Assembly (NCBI RefSeq): GCF_000521865.1
Contig: NZ_JAME01000032.1
Coordinates: forward strand, 1 to 58,221
Direction: 5' to 3'
Length of the DNA: 58,221 nucleotides
DNA from: Roseivivax isoporae LMG 25204
Lineage (GTDB): Bacteria > Pseudomonadota > Alphaproteobacteria > Rhodobacterales > Rhodobacteraceae
Both the position numbers and the translations under genes were made by a program. Positions 27,652 to 36,901 of this stretch are shown here, one piece after another (position 1 is the first letter of the stretch; every line of letters starts with the position of its first letter). A model generated the notes under the pieces. It was not told the DNA's origin and searched no databases. It saw only the letters and a program-made list of their open reading frames with translations.

Positions 27652-28023
27652 TCACCGTCGAGGCGGCGCGCCGCGCAGGCCCGCGAGCACCTCGGACACC
27701 ACCGCGTCCTCGACGAGCCCGTGGATGCGGAGGCTGCCGCCCGCGACGATGTCGCCCGTCTCCGGCGGATCGGCGACGAAGACCGGCTGCGGCAGGTAGA
27801 TCGCGCCGTCCTCGGCATAGCCCGAGCGGTCCTCGAACGCCGCCGCGGCATGGAAGCAGAGCTCGAAGAGGAGGTCGGCATCCTCCGCCCGCGGCGCGGC
27901 GAGGTCGAAGGCCACGTGCGGCGAGGCGTCGAGCATCCGCGCCATGCGCGCCACGAGCCGGCGCACGAATTGCCGTGCCAGCGCGTCGGCCAGGTCGGGG
28001 TCGTGGCGCACGGCGCCGCTCAT
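27652..28023 (-). CDS. Small unknown protein downstream of sugar genes
   Basis: A 123-residue protein (MSGAVRHDPD start) with strong GC at third positions, so likely real. The N-terminal half is an Arg-rich helix (FVRRLVARMARML). The C-terminal half has short strands and acidic turns (ADPPETGDIVAGG). No family recognised. It follows the galactose dehydrogenase gene by about 100 bases on the same strand and may be the end of that operon. Confidence 0.5.
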   Translation of the reverse strand: MSGAVRHDPDLADALARQFVRRLVARMARMLDASPHVAFDLAAPRAEDADLLFELCFHAAAAFEDRSGYAEDGAIYLPQPVFVADPPETGDIVAGGSLRIHGLVEDAVVSEVLAGLRGAPPRR

Positions 28024-28125
28024 GTGCGGCACCGGCAGGCATTGCCGCGGGGCGGCGGGGCATCATCGTCGTGGTCCATGCCGCCGAGGCTGCCCCGGGC
28101 CCGTCAGCCCACCGTGAGCGGCCCG

Positions 28126-29049
28126 CTACCAGTCGAAGGCGTCGGTGACGTGGCGGCGCCCCAGCGTGAAGGCGTCCGCCACGTGCACCATGGGCGAGAG
28201 GTCCACCTCGGAACCGCCCGCGGCCAGGAGCTCGGCGAAGCGCGCGTAGAGCCCGGGATATTCCCGATCGGGGCCCGCCGCGACCTCGGTCCCGTCGACG
28301 CTCAGCCGCGCGCCGCCATCGGACAGAAGCGCCGTGCTCCCGTCGGTCTCGATCCGGATGTCCCAGGTCTGCGGGCCCTCCTGCCGCCAGTCGAAGACCG
28401 CACCGACCTCGGCGCCGCCCGGATCGCGGAAGGCGAGCGTCGCCGCGATGGGCGTCTGCCGGTTCGCGGGAAAGGTCAGCTCGGCGGCGGCCAGGTGCAG
28501 GGGCCGGGGAAAGATCGCCGTCAGCACCGACAGCGCGTTGATGCCCGGATCGAAGACGCCGAGCCCGCCCGGCTCGAACACCCAGTCCTGCCCGGGATGC
28601 CAGCGGCGCACGTCCTCCTTCCACGCGATCGACAGCCGGCGGATCGTGCGTCCCGCGAGCCAGTCCCGCGCCGCGCCGACGGCGGCCGCGTGCCGCGAAT
28701 GCCAGGTGGCAAAGAGCGTGAGGCCGCGTGCCGCCGCGAGCGCCTCGAGGTCGTGCACCTCGGCGAGCGTCGCGCCGGGCGGCTTTTCCAGCATCACGTG
28801 GCGGCCCGCGAGGAGCGCGCGGCGTGCGTCGTCGAACCGGGGCACCGGCGGCGTGCAGAGCGACACGCAGGGGATGTCGGGCCGCGCCTCGAGCAGCGTC
28901 GCGAGGTCGGCGAACCCCTCGACGCCCTCGACGCGCGCGTTGCGGCTCGCCGTCGCGGCAAGCGTGAAATCGGCGCTCCCGGCCAGGGCCGGGACGTGCT
29001 GGTCGCGGGCGATCTTGCCGATCCCCACGAGGGCGATCCTGTGAGCCAT
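28126..29049 (-). CDS. gal: D-galactose 1-dehydrogenase (Gfo/Idh/MocA family)
   Basis: A 307-residue NAD(P)-dependent dehydrogenase. The Rossmann motif GIGKIARDQHVPAL is at the N-terminus, with EKPP at about 92-95 as in the family. The segment TWHSRHA... then EDVRRWHPGQ and EPGGLGVFDPGINALS matches, from memory, the Pseudomonas fluorescens galactose dehydrogenase. It oxidises D-galactose (and possibly L-arabinose or D-fucose) to the lactone. Located 26 bases after the arabonate-type dehydratase in a sugar-import operon, which gives the first and third steps of oxidative pentose/hexose breakdown. No lactonase gene is seen between them. Confidence 0.88.
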   Translation of the reverse strand: MAHRIALVGIGKIARDQHVPALAGSADFTLAATASRNARVEGVEGFADLATLLEARPDIPCVSLCTPPVPRFDDARRALLAGRHVMLEKPPGATLAEVHDLEALAAARGLTLFATWHSRHAAAVGAARDWLAGRTIRRLSIAWKEDVRRWHPGQDWVFEPGGLGVFDPGINALSVLTAIFPRPLHLAAAELTFPANRQTPIAATLAFRDPGGAEVGAVFDWRQEGPQTWDIRIETDGSTALLSDGGARLSVDGTEVAAGPDREYPGLYARFAELLAAGGSEVDLSPMVHVADAFTLGRRHVTDAFDW

Positions 29050-29075
29050 GGGATCCCTTCCGGTCGATGCGTTGG

Positions 29076-30818
29076 TCAGTGCGAATCCTTGGGCACCGCC
29101 GCGCCGCGGCACCCTTTCAGAAAGTCGAAGTCGGCGCCGGTATCGGCACCCTCCACGTGGGCGTGGAACAGCCGCGCGTAGCCGCTCTCGGGCGCGGGCG
29201 CGGGCGGCGTCCACGCCTCGAGCCGTGCCTGCAGCTCCGCGTCCGGGATGTCGAGGTGCAGCCGCCGCGCCGGCACGTCGAGCTCGATCATGTCGCCGTC
29301 GCGCACCACCGCGAGCGGCCCGCCGCGCGCGGCCTCGGGGCTCGTGTGCAGCACGACCGTGCCGTAGGCGGTGCCCGACATGCGCGCGTCGGAGATCCGC
29401 ACCATGTCGGTGATCCCCTTCCGCAGCACCTTCTGCGGCAGGCCCATGTTGCCCACCTCGGCCATGCCCGGATAGCCGCGCGGCCCGCAATTCTTCAGCA
29501 CCATCACGCAGGTCTCGTCGATGTCGAGCGTTTCGTCGGCGATGCGCGCCTTGTAGTGGTCGATGTCCTCGAAGACCACCGCGCGGCCGCGATGCACCAT
29601 CAGCTCCGGGCTCGCCGCCGAGGGCTTCAGCACGGCGCCGCCCGGCGCGAGGTTCCCGCGCAACACCGCGATCCCGCCCGAGGCGGTCAGCGCCCGCTCG
29701 ACCGGCAGGATCACGTCCTCGTTCCAGTTCCGCGCCTCGCGCACCTCGTCCCAGATCGGCCCGCCCGACACGGTCAGCGCGTCGCGGTTCAGCAGGCCCG
29801 CCTCGCCCAGACGCTTCAGCACCACCGGCAGGCCGCCGGCGTAGAAGAACTCCTCCATCAGGTACTGCCCCGAGGGCATCAGGTTCACGATGGTCGGCAC
29901 GTCGCGCCCGAGCCGGTCCCAGTCGTCGAGCGTGAGGTCCACGCCGGCGCGCCCGGCGAGCGCGAGGATGTGCACCACCGCGTTCGTCGAGCCGCCGATG
30001 GCGCCGTTCGTGCGGATCGCGTTCTCGAAGGCCGCGCGCGTCAGGATGTCCGAGGGCTTCAGGTCGTCCTTGACCATCTGCACGATCCGCCGCCCCGACA
30101 GCTGCGCCATCACCCGCCGCCGCGCGTCGACCGCCGGGATCGCGGCATTGCCCGACAGCGCCATCCCCAGCGCCTCGGCCATGGAGGCCATGGTCGACGC
30201 GGTGCCCATGGTGTTGCAGGTGCCCGAGGACCGCGTGACCGCGGCCTCCGCCTCGACGAAATCCTCCTGCGTCATCTCCCCGGCCTTCACCGCTTCCGAG
30301 AACTTCCACAGATGCGTGCCCGCGCCCACGCGCTCGCCGCGGAACCAGCCGTTCAGCATGGGCCCGCCGGTCACCACGATCGACGGGATGTCGGTCGACG
30401 CGGCGCCCATCATCAGCGACGGCGTCGTCTTGTCGCAGCCCACGAGCAGCACCGCGCCGTCGATGGGCTGCGCGCGCAGGGTCTCTTCCACCGCCATCGC
30501 GGCGAGGTTGCGGTACATCATCGCCGTCGGCCGGTAGGTGTTCTCCGAGGCCGAGAACACCGGCACCTCGAGCGGGAAGCCGCCGGCCTCCCACACCCCC
30601 GCCTTCACCTTCTCGGCAAGCTCGCGCAGGTGCCCGTTGCAGGGCGTGAGCTCGGACCAGGTGTTGAGGATGCCGATCACCGGACGCCCGTCGAAGAGGT
30701 CGTGGGGGTAACCTTGCGTCTTGAGCCAGCCGCGGTGGTAGATGTGGTCGCGCGAGGTGCCGCCATACCATTCCTGCGATCGCAGGCGGCGGGGCCAGGG
30801 CGCGGGCGTGAAGCGCAT
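29076..30818 (-). CDS. araD: L-arabonate dehydratase-type IlvD/EDD enzyme
   Basis: A 580-residue dehydratase, the usual length for L-arabonate dehydratase (about 579). Fe-S ligands C60 (TPCNGHL), C128 (VGCDKTTPS) and C201 (SGTCNTMG), with K130 next to the cluster for Mg binding. The late MSGTAYGTVVLH motif contains the catalytic serine. The pattern WYGGTSRDHIYHRGW is typical of sugar-acid rather than branched-chain dehydratases. It probably dehydrates L-arabonate, D-fuconate or D-galactonate to 2-keto-3-deoxy acids. Placed between the gguB permease and the galactose dehydrogenase gene. Confidence 0.88.
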   Translation of the reverse strand: MRFTPAPWPRRLRSQEWYGGTSRDHIYHRGWLKTQGYPHDLFDGRPVIGILNTWSELTPCNGHLRELAEKVKAGVWEAGGFPLEVPVFSASENTYRPTAMMYRNLAAMAVEETLRAQPIDGAVLLVGCDKTTPSLMMGAASTDIPSIVVTGGPMLNGWFRGERVGAGTHLWKFSEAVKAGEMTQEDFVEAEAAVTRSSGTCNTMGTASTMASMAEALGMALSGNAAIPAVDARRRVMAQLSGRRIVQMVKDDLKPSDILTRAAFENAIRTNGAIGGSTNAVVHILALAGRAGVDLTLDDWDRLGRDVPTIVNLMPSGQYLMEEFFYAGGLPVVLKRLGEAGLLNRDALTVSGGPIWDEVREARNWNEDVILPVERALTASGGIAVLRGNLAPGGAVLKPSAASPELMVHRGRAVVFEDIDHYKARIADETLDIDETCVMVLKNCGPRGYPGMAEVGNMGLPQKVLRKGITDMVRISDARMSGTAYGTVVLHTSPEAARGGPLAVVRDGDMIELDVPARRLHLDIPDAELQARLEAWTPPAPAPESGYARLFHAHVEGADTGADFDFLKGCRGAAVPKDSH

Positions 30819-30890
30819 TCTGTCGTCCTTCTCTCGGGGCGGTCCGTGGACGGGCACCGCGCCCCCTCTTCTTCTTGGCGGAAATATCCC

Positions 30891-30932
30891 GGGGAGCGCG
30901 AGGGGCTGGCCCCTCGCGGGCCGCCGCTCCCC
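30891..30932 (-). terminator. Nested hairpin after gguB
   Basis: An inner perfect stem GCGAGGGG/CCCCTCGC (30898-30905, 30910-30917) lies inside an outer stem GGGGAGC/GCTCCCC (30891-30897, 30926-30932). On the minus strand it is followed by a GGGATATTTCCGCC... AAGAAGAAG stretch, a composition I associate with dispersed Rhodobacteraceae intergenic elements. It could terminate or attenuate the transporter message before the dehydratase gene. Confidence 0.5.
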
Positions 30933-30940
30933 CCCGGCGG

Positions 30941-32143
30941 CTACCCCTGTTTCTGCTTGTTGTAGACGTCGAAGATGACCGCGGCGAGCAGCACGAGCCC
31001 CTTGATCATCTGCTGGTAGTCGATGCCGATCCCCATGATCGACATCCCGTTGTTCATCACCCCCATGATGAAGGCGCCGACCACGGCGCCGACGATCTTG
31101 CCGACGCCCCCCGACATGGAGGCGCCGCCGATGAAGACCGCGGCGATCACGTCGAGTTCCATGCCGAAGCCCGCCTTGGGCGTCGCGGTGTTGAGCCGCG
31201 CGGCAAAGACGAGACCCGCGAGCGCGGCGAGGAAGCCCATGTTCACGAAGGTCAGGAAGGCCAGCCGCTCGGTCGCGATGCCCGAGAGCTTCGCCGCCTT
31301 CGCGTTGCCGCCGAGCGCGTAGATGCGCCGGCCGAGCACGGTCTTCTCGGTCAGGAACGCGTAGACGATCGTCAGCACGCCCATGGTGATCAGCACGTTC
31401 GGCAGGCCGCGGAAGGTCGAGAGCTTCCAGATCAGGAACAGGCAGGCGCCCGCGATGATGGCGTTGCGCAGTGCGAAGAACGCCGCCGGCTCGTCCTCGA
31501 TGCCGTAGGCGCGGTTGCGCGCGCGCTTCCTGAGGCCCATCCAGAGGATCGCCATGACCGCGACCACGCCCACGGCGAGCGCGGTCACGTTCGGCCGGTC
31601 GACGCCGAAGAGGTCCGGCACGAAACCCGTCGAGAGCGCCTGGAACGACCGCGGGAAGGGGCCGACCGACTGCCCCTCGAGCAGCCACAGCGACGCGCCG
31701 CGGAACACGAGCATGCCCGCGAGCGTCACGATGAACGAGGGGATCTTCCAGTAGGCGACCCAGTAGCCCTGCGCGGCGCCGATCAGGATGCCCGCGCCGA
31801 GGCAGAGCAGGATCGTCACCCCCACCGGCAGGCCCCATTCGACGATCATCACCGCGGCGAGCGCGCCGACGAAGCCCATGACCGAGCCCACCGACAGGTC
31901 GATGTTCCCGCCCACGATGACGATCAGCATCCCGAGCGCCATGATGATGATGTAGCTGTTCTGCAGGAACAGGTTGGTGATGTTCACCGGCCGCAGGAGC
32001 GTGCCGTCCGTCACCGCCTGGAAGAACGCCATGATGGCGATCAGCGCGAACAGGAGGCCGTAATCGCGCATGTGCGTGCCGAAATAGGCGGCCCAGCCCC
32101 TGGTCGCGGCGCCGCGGGCCGCGTCGCTTGCGGTGTGCGTCAT
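30941..32143 (-). CDS. gguB: Multiple-sugar ABC transporter permease (GguB/XylH-like)
   Basis: A 400-residue permease with about ten TMs, of the BPD_transp_2 (ribose/xylose) class. IVGGNIDLSVGSVMGFVGA is the diagnostic membrane motif. IPSFIVTLAGMLVFRG and GGNAKAAKLSGI are family landmarks. The ATG at 32143 was chosen for its GAGGGAG ribosome site over a GTG at 32152. It follows gguA by 13 bases. With GguA and ChvE it imports monosaccharides such as galactose, arabinose, xylose and glucose. Confidence 0.9.
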   Translation of the reverse strand: MTHTASDAARGAATRGWAAYFGTHMRDYGLLFALIAIMAFFQAVTDGTLLRPVNITNLFLQNSYIIIMALGMLIVIVGGNIDLSVGSVMGFVGALAAVMIVEWGLPVGVTILLCLGAGILIGAAQGYWVAYWKIPSFIVTLAGMLVFRGASLWLLEGQSVGPFPRSFQALSTGFVPDLFGVDRPNVTALAVGVVAVMAILWMGLRKRARNRAYGIEDEPAAFFALRNAIIAGACLFLIWKLSTFRGLPNVLITMGVLTIVYAFLTEKTVLGRRIYALGGNAKAAKLSGIATERLAFLTFVNMGFLAALAGLVFAARLNTATPKAGFGMELDVIAAVFIGGASMSGGVGKIVGAVVGAFIMGVMNNGMSIMGIGIDYQQMIKGLVLLAAVIFDVYNKQKQG

Positions 32144-32156
32144 CCCCCTCACTCCC

Positions 32157-33677
32157 TCAATCGGTCACGATGAGCGACATGATGCGCTCCTGGCTGGCCT
32201 CGGCGGCGGTCAACTCGCCGACGAAGGCGCCCTCGTTCATGACATAGATGCGGTCGCACATGCCCAGCAGTTCGGGCATCTCCGACGAGATCATCAGCAC
32301 GCCCTTTCCGTCCTTCGACAGGTCGTTGATGATGTTGTAGATTTCGAACTTGGCGCCGACGTCGATGCCGCGCGTCGGCTCGTCGAGGATCAGCACTTCG
32401 GGCCCGGCGAACAGCCATTTCGACAGCACCACCTTCTGCTGGTTGCCGCCCGATAGGTTCATCACCTGCTGGAAGACGCTCGGCGTGCGGATGTTCATCG
32501 CGCGCCGGTAGTCCTCGGCCACGCGGGTCTCGTCCTCTTGGCGCAGGACGCCGCCGGTCGCGACCTTCGGCAGGTTCGCCAGCGTGACGTTCTTCTGCAC
32601 GCTCTCCTCCAGCACGAGGCCCAGTTCCTTGCGGTCCTCGGTCACGTAGGCGAGGCCCGCGCCGATCGCGCGCGCCACGCTCGAGGTGTCGACCGTCCGG
32701 CCGCCGACCGCGACCGTGCCGGTGATGTTCCGCCCGTAGCTGCGCCCGAAGACCGACATGGCGAGCTCGGTGCGGCCGGCGCCCATGAGGCCCGCGATGC
32801 CCACCACCTCGCCCCGGCGGACATGCAGCGACACGTCGCGCACCACCTGCCGCTCGGCATGGTCGGGATGGGTCACGTTCCAGTTGCGGACCTCGAACAG
32901 CACGTCGCCCGCGCGCCGCGTGCGCGCCGGGTAGCGGTTCTCCATGGACCGGCCGACCATGTCGCGCACGATCCGGTCCTCGGTCACGGGCTCGGTGCGG
33001 GCGTCGCGCGTGGCGACGGTCGCGCCGTCGCGCAGCACGGTGATCGAGTCCGCCACGCGCCGCACCTCGTTCAACTTGTGGCTGATGATGATCGACGTCA
33101 CACCCTGCGCCTTGAGCTCGAGGATCAGGTCGAGAAGCGCCTGGCTGTCGCTTTCGGACAGCGCCGCCGTCGGCTCGTCGAGGATCAACAGGCGGACGTC
33201 CTTCGAGAGCGCCTTGGCGATCTCCACGAGCTGCTGCTTGCCGACGCCGATGCGGTCCACCTGGGTCTGCGGCGCCTCGCGCAGGCCCACCTTGCGCAGC
33301 AGTTCCTGCGCGCGGGCATTCGTCTCCTGCCACGAGATGACGCCGGCGGTGGCGCGCTCGTTCCCGAGGAAGATGTTCTCGGCGATCGACAGGAGCGGCA
33401 CGAGCGCGAGTTCCTGATGGATGATGATGATGCCGCGGCGCTCGCTGTCGGCGATGCCGCCGAACGCCATCACCTCGCCGTCGTAGACGATGTCGCCCTC
33501 GTAGGTGCCGTGCGGGTAGACGCCCGACAGCACCTTCATCAGGGTCGACTTGCCCGCGCCGTTCTCGCCCACGAGCGCGTGGATCTCGCCCTCGCGCACC
33601 GAGAAGGTGACGTCGTCGAGCGCGCGCACGCCCGGGAACGTCTTGGTGATGCCGCGCATCTCGAGCAGCGTCGCCAT
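32157..33677 (-). CDS. gguA: Multiple-sugar ABC transporter ATPase (GguA/XylG-like)
   Basis: A 506-residue double ATPase. The first half has Walker [10 protein letters not shown] and LSESDSQ after LILDEPTAA. The second half has GLMGAGRTE in place of Walker A, and an intact signature LSGGNQQKV and [13 protein letters not shown]. This is the usual RbsA/XylG design with one degenerate site. Start 33677 (MATLLEMRG) was chosen; a longer frame to 33728 is Pro/Arg-rich. Second gene of the chvE operon. Confidence 0.92.
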   Translation of the reverse strand: MATLLEMRGITKTFPGVRALDDVTFSVREGEIHALVGENGAGKSTLMKVLSGVYPHGTYEGDIVYDGEVMAFGGIADSERRGIIIIHQELALVPLLSIAENIFLGNERATAGVISWQETNARAQELLRKVGLREAPQTQVDRIGVGKQQLVEIAKALSKDVRLLILDEPTAALSESDSQALLDLILELKAQGVTSIIISHKLNEVRRVADSITVLRDGATVATRDARTEPVTEDRIVRDMVGRSMENRYPARTRRAGDVLFEVRNWNVTHPDHAERQVVRDVSLHVRRGEVVGIAGLMGAGRTELAMSVFGRSYGRNITGTVAVGGRTVDTSSVARAIGAGLAYVTEDRKELGLVLEESVQKNVTLANLPKVATGGVLRQEDETRVAEDYRRAMNIRTPSVFQQVMNLSGGNQQKVVLSKWLFAGPEVLILDEPTRGIDVGAKFEIYNIINDLSKDGKGVLMISSEMPELLGMCDRIYVMNEGAFVGELTAAEASQERIMSLIVTD

Positions 33678-33699
33678 GGGATCGGTCCTTCCGGGAAAT

Positions 33700-33740
33700 C
33701 GCGCCGCCGTCTCACCCCGGGGGGGCACAGCGGCGGCGCG
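33700..33740 (-). terminator. Hairpin between chvE and gguA
   Basis: CGCGCCGCCG (33700-33709) and CGGCGGCGCG (33731-33740) make a perfect 10-bp stem with a 21-base loop. No T run follows. It fits an attenuator or stabilising hairpin that allows more binding protein than permease to be made. Confidence 0.5.
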
Positions 33741-33748
33741 GGGCAGGC

Positions 33749-34816
33749 TCAGCGGATCTGGTCTTCGGTGTAGTAGCCGGAGCCCACGAGGATCTCCTCC
33801 CAGTTCTCCGCGTCCACCGCGACCGGCTCGAGGAGATAGGACGGCACGACCTTCACGCCGTTGTCGTAGGTGGTCGTGTCGTTGATCTCGGGCTCGCCCC
33901 CCTGCAGGAGCGCGTCGACCATGCCCACGGTCACTCGGGCCAGTTCGCGGGTGTCCTTGAAGATCGTCGAATACTGCTCGCCGGCGAGGATCGACTTGAC
34001 TGACGGCACCTCGGCGTCCTGCCCGGTGACGATGGGCATGGCGAGGTCGCCCGAGCCGTAGCCCACGCCCTTGAGCGAGGACAGGATGCCGATCGAGAGG
34101 CCGTCATAGGGCGAGAGCACCCCGTGTACCACGTTCTCGGTGTAGTGCGCCGACAGCAGGTTATCCATCCGTGCCTGCGCCACCGCGCCGTCCCAGCGCA
34201 GGGTGCCGACGGTGTCCATGCCGGTCTGGCCCGACGGGATCGCGATGCGGCCCTCGTCGATCAGCGGCTGCAGGACGCTCATCGCGCCGTCGTAGAAGAA
34301 ATAGGCGTTGTTGTCGTCGGGCGAGCCGCCGAACAGCTCGACATTCCACGTGCCGGCATCGGGGAAACGGCTCTCGAGCCCCTCGACCAGCGACGTCGCC
34401 TGCTGCACGCCCACCTTGAAGTTGTCGAAGGTGGCGTAATAGTCGACATGTTCGCTGTCGCGGATCAGCCGGTCGTAGGCGATGGTCTTGATGTCCGCGA
34501 AATGCGCGTTCTCGAGCGCGTTCGACAGCGTGGTGCCGTCGATGGCCGCGATCACCAGCACGTCGACGCCCTTGGTGATCATGTTCTCGATCTGGGCGAG
34601 CTGGTTCGGGATGTCGTCCTCGGCATATTGCAGGTCGGTCTCGTAGCCCGCCGCGGTGAACTGCTCGACCATGCTCTCGCCGTCCGAGATCCAGCGCGCC
34701 GACGACTTGGTGGGCATGGCGATGCCGATGGTGCCCTTGTCCTGCGCAAGGGCCGGGCCGGCCCCGAGCGCAAGCGTCATGGCGAGGGCGGTGAGCCCCG
34801 TGGTCAAAATCTTCAT
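33749..34816 (-). CDS. chvE: Multiple-sugar-binding periplasmic protein (ChvE-like)
   Basis: A 355-residue binding protein. The signal peptide ends ALAQ (about residue 25). The mature part has [18 protein letters not shown] and [13 protein letters not shown]-type segments diagnostic of Chv[19 protein letters not shown] near the C-terminal third is also typical. Strong GGGAGGA ribosome site. In Agrobacterium the homologue binds galactose, arabinose and glucose and also helps virulence sensing. Here it heads a sugar import/oxidation operon and is divergent from a LysR gene. Confidence 0.92.
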   Translation of the reverse strand: MKILTTGLTALAMTLALGAGPALAQDKGTIGIAMPTKSSARWISDGESMVEQFTAAGYETDLQYAEDDIPNQLAQIENMITKGVDVLVIAAIDGTTLSNALENAHFADIKTIAYDRLIRDSEHVDYYATFDNFKVGVQQATSLVEGLESRFPDAGTWNVELFGGSPDDNNAYFFYDGAMSVLQPLIDEGRIAIPSGQTGMDTVGTLRWDGAVAQARMDNLLSAHYTENVVHGVLSPYDGLSIGILSSLKGVGYGSGDLAMPIVTGQDAEVPSVKSILAGEQYSTIFKDTRELARVTVGMVDALLQGGEPEINDTTTYDNGVKVVPSYLLEPVAVDAENWEEILVGSGYYTEDQIR

Positions 34817-34919
34817 GCGTTCCTCCCGATGCACGGGTCCCGGCGGCCCGCGTCCCTGTTTTTCACGGTTGTCCTGCGGCTTCCCTGGAGCATGCGCCGA
34901 TGCTCCCTCCGCTGGCCGC

Positions 34920-34949
34920 AGGATACCTGCCGCGCGACATATCGCTCAA
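34920..34949 (-). promoter_or_regulatory. Candidate chvE operon promoter
   Basis: On the minus strand TTGAGC (34949-34944) and TATCCT (34925-34920) are separated by 18 bases, about 100 bases before the chvE start. Weak but well placed in the divergent intergenic region. Confidence 0.4.
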
Positions 34950-34965
34950 ATGATTAATCTGGCGT

Positions 34966-34989
34966 CCGATATGATCGGAACGGTATAAT
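34966..34989 (+). promoter_or_regulatory. Palindrome plus TATAAT before the divergent LysR gene
   Basis: CCGAT-ATG-ATCGG (34966-34978) is a perfect 13-base palindrome of LysR-operator type. A consensus -10, TATAAT (34984-34989), lies 6 bases before the ATG at 34996. No good -35 is present. If used, the transcript would begin at or near the ATG. Confidence 0.45.
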
Positions 34990-34995
34990 AGGCGC

Positions 34996-35919
34996 ATGTC
35001 AGACGCGCTCGCCTCGCTCACACTGCGCCAGTTCCGGCTGATCCTCGCCATCGCCGAGGACGCGCAGCTGTCGGTCGCCGCCGAACGGCTGGCGCTGACC
35101 CAGCCGGGGGCAAGCCGGATGCTGGCCGAGATCGAGCGCCTCGTGGGGCAGCCGCTCTTCGACCGGCACGCCAAGGGGATGCGGCCGACGCCCGTGGGCG
35201 AGGTGCTCGCGCGCCATGCCGCGACGCTTCTCGGCGGGCTCGACCAGGCGGCAAGCGAGATGGCCGCGTTCCGCGCGGGCCGCACCGGCACGGTGCGGGT
35301 GGGGGCGGTGACGGGCGCCGCGGTGGCTTACGTGGTGCCGGCGATCCAGACGCTCCGGCGCGATGCCGCGGGCGTCGACATCCGGGTCGACGTGGCCCCG
35401 AGCGTCGACCTGATGGGCGGGCTGCTGGCCGGCGAGTACGATTTCGTGCTGGCCCGCGTCCCGTCCGAGACCGACACGACCGCGATCGAGGTGCTGCGCG
35501 GCCGGACCGAGGACCTGGCGCTTCTCGGGCGCGCCGGCCACCCCATGGCGGGCGACGGGCCGCTCGGGCTCGCCGGCCTCTCGTCCCTGACCTGGGTGAT
35601 GCAGGCGCCGGGCATGCCGATTCGCGCCGCCGTCGACGCGGCCTATCTCGCCGAGGGGCTCGCGCCCCCTTCCGAGGTGGTCGACACCGCCTCGCTGCTC
35701 GTCACGCTCGCCTACCTGCGCGACACGAACGCCGTGGCGCCCGCGGCGCGCGAGGTCGCGGACCTGCTGATCGGGGCGGGCGCGGCGGGCATCGTGCGCC
35801 TGCCGCTCGCCCGGCCGATCACGCTCTCGCCCTACAACCTGATCCGGCGCCGCCAGCGCCCCGCGAGCCCGGTGGCCGAACGGCTGATGACCATGGTCCT
35901 CGACCGGCTCGGGCAGTGA
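34996..35919 (+). CDS. LysR-family regulator divergent from chvE (GbpR-like)
   Basis: A 307-residue LysR regulator. The HTH spans about residues 9-65 (LRQFRLILAIAEDAQLSVAAERLALTQPGASRML). The effector domain is about 95-300. The gene order matches Agrobacterium gbpR-chvE, where GbpR controls chvE in response to sugars, so the same job is likely. The SD sequence is poor or absent. The palindrome just upstream is a candidate operator for both directions. Confidence 0.88.
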   Translation: MSDALASLTLRQFRLILAIAEDAQLSVAAERLALTQPGASRMLAEIERLVGQPLFDRHAKGMRPTPVGEVLARHAATLLGGLDQAASEMAAFRAGRTGTVRVGAVTGAAVAYVVPAIQTLRRDAAGVDIRVDVAPSVDLMGGLLAGEYDFVLARVPSETDTTAIEVLRGRTEDLALLGRAGHPMAGDGPLGLAGLSSLTWVMQAPGMPIRAAVDAAYLAEGLAPPSEVVDTASLLVTLAYLRDTNAVAPAAREVADLLIGAGAAGIVRLPLARPITLSPYNLIRRRQRPASPVAERLMTMVLDRLGQ

Positions 35920-35925
35920 GGGCGC

Positions 35926-36807
35926 TCAGGCGCCGACGACCACGTCCTGCGCGATGAGCGTCTCGACCAGCGGATGCGGAAAGCTGCGCCGCGCCGTCAC
36001 CGCGTAGAAGCTCTCGACGATGTCGATCTCGACCGGCGCCCGGCCGACCATCCCCGACGCGATCTCGTCGGCGAAGACGACCGAGGGCGCGAGCGCGAGG
36101 CCCATGTCCTCGCGTGTCAGGAGGCGCACCATGGCCATGTCGTCCACCACCGCCGCGATCCGCGGCGTCACGCCCAGCCGCGCGGTCAGGCTGTCGAAGC
36201 CGGTGCGGATCGAGCTCTCGCTCGGCAGGATCATCGGTCCGGTGCTGAGAAGCGACAGGAGGTCGCCGCCGGCGACGCGCGCGGGCGTGCCGAACAGGCC
36301 CACCGGCTGTTCCGCGATCCGGTGCGCCACGAGTTCGGGAAAGGCCGCGCGCGGCGGCGGCTCCGTCAAGAGCACGATGTCGAGCGCGAGCGCGTCGAGT
36401 GCCTGCAGGAGCACCGCGCTGCTGCCCGAGGTCAGCACCAGGTCCACGTGCGGCGAGGCCAGCGCCGGCCGCAGGAAGCGCAACTGGAAGTTCCGCGACA
36501 ACGTCGACAGCGCTCCGACCTTGAGCGGCGTGCGCACCTCCCGCCGCTGGCCCAGCACCGACACGAGATCCTCGCCCAGGTCGAAGATGCGGTCGGCATG
36601 GTCGAGCGCGATCCGGCCTGCCTCGGTCAGCTCCAGCCGCCGCCCCACGCGGTCGAACAGGGGATGGCCGAGCCTTTCCTCCAGCTGGCGGATCTGCGTC
36701 GAGAGCGCGGATTGCGACAGGTTCAGCCGGCCGGCCGCGCGGGTCAGGTTCCCCTCGCGGGCGACCTCGCGGAAGTACCGCAGGTGATGATAGTTCAGCC
36801 GGTCCAT
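35926..36807 (-). CDS. LysR-family regulator divergent from dabBA
   Basis: A 293-residue LysR protein. The N-terminal HTH covers LNYHHLRYFREVAREGNLTRAAGRLNLSQSALSTQ (NhaR/CbbR-like lineage), and the effector domain runs from about 90 to 290. It faces dabB across 94 bases that contain a palindrome. LysR genes often sit beside carbon-uptake (DAB) genes, so it probably controls them according to CO2 or bicarbonate state; that link is inferred. It is convergent with the GbpR-like gene, 6 bases apart. Confidence 0.87.
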   Translation of the reverse strand: MDRLNYHHLRYFREVAREGNLTRAAGRLNLSQSALSTQIRQLEERLGHPLFDRVGRRLELTEAGRIALDHADRIFDLGEDLVSVLGQRREVRTPLKVGALSTLSRNFQLRFLRPALASPHVDLVLTSGSSAVLLQALDALALDIVLLTEPPPRAAFPELVAHRIAEQPVGLFGTPARVAGGDLLSLLSTGPMILPSESSIRTGFDSLTARLGVTPRIAAVVDDMAMVRLLTREDMGLALAPSVVFADEIASGMVGRAPVEIDIVESFYAVTARRSFPHPLVETLIAQDVVVGA

Positions 36808-36835
36808 CCATCCATTTTATTGAACGTTTTGATGC

Positions 36836-36846
36836 ATACAATGTAT
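36836..36846 (+). promoter_or_regulatory. Candidate LysR operator upstream of dabB
   Basis: ATACA-A-TGTAT is a perfect 11-base palindrome in the AT-rich gap between the LysR gene and dabB, about 55 bases before the dabB start. Its T-N-A spacing is compatible with a LysR site. Confidence 0.4.
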
Positions 36847-36901
36847 TTTTCCTCATGATCGACAGGATCTACCTCTCCCGAAATCTTCCGGGAGAGCCCT
36901 G

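Noticed and set aside
28024-28080. Short upstream frame (about 19 codons) overlapping the start of the small unknown gene at 27652
   Set aside because: Could be a coupled leader peptide, but it is too short and lacks a clear ribosome site.
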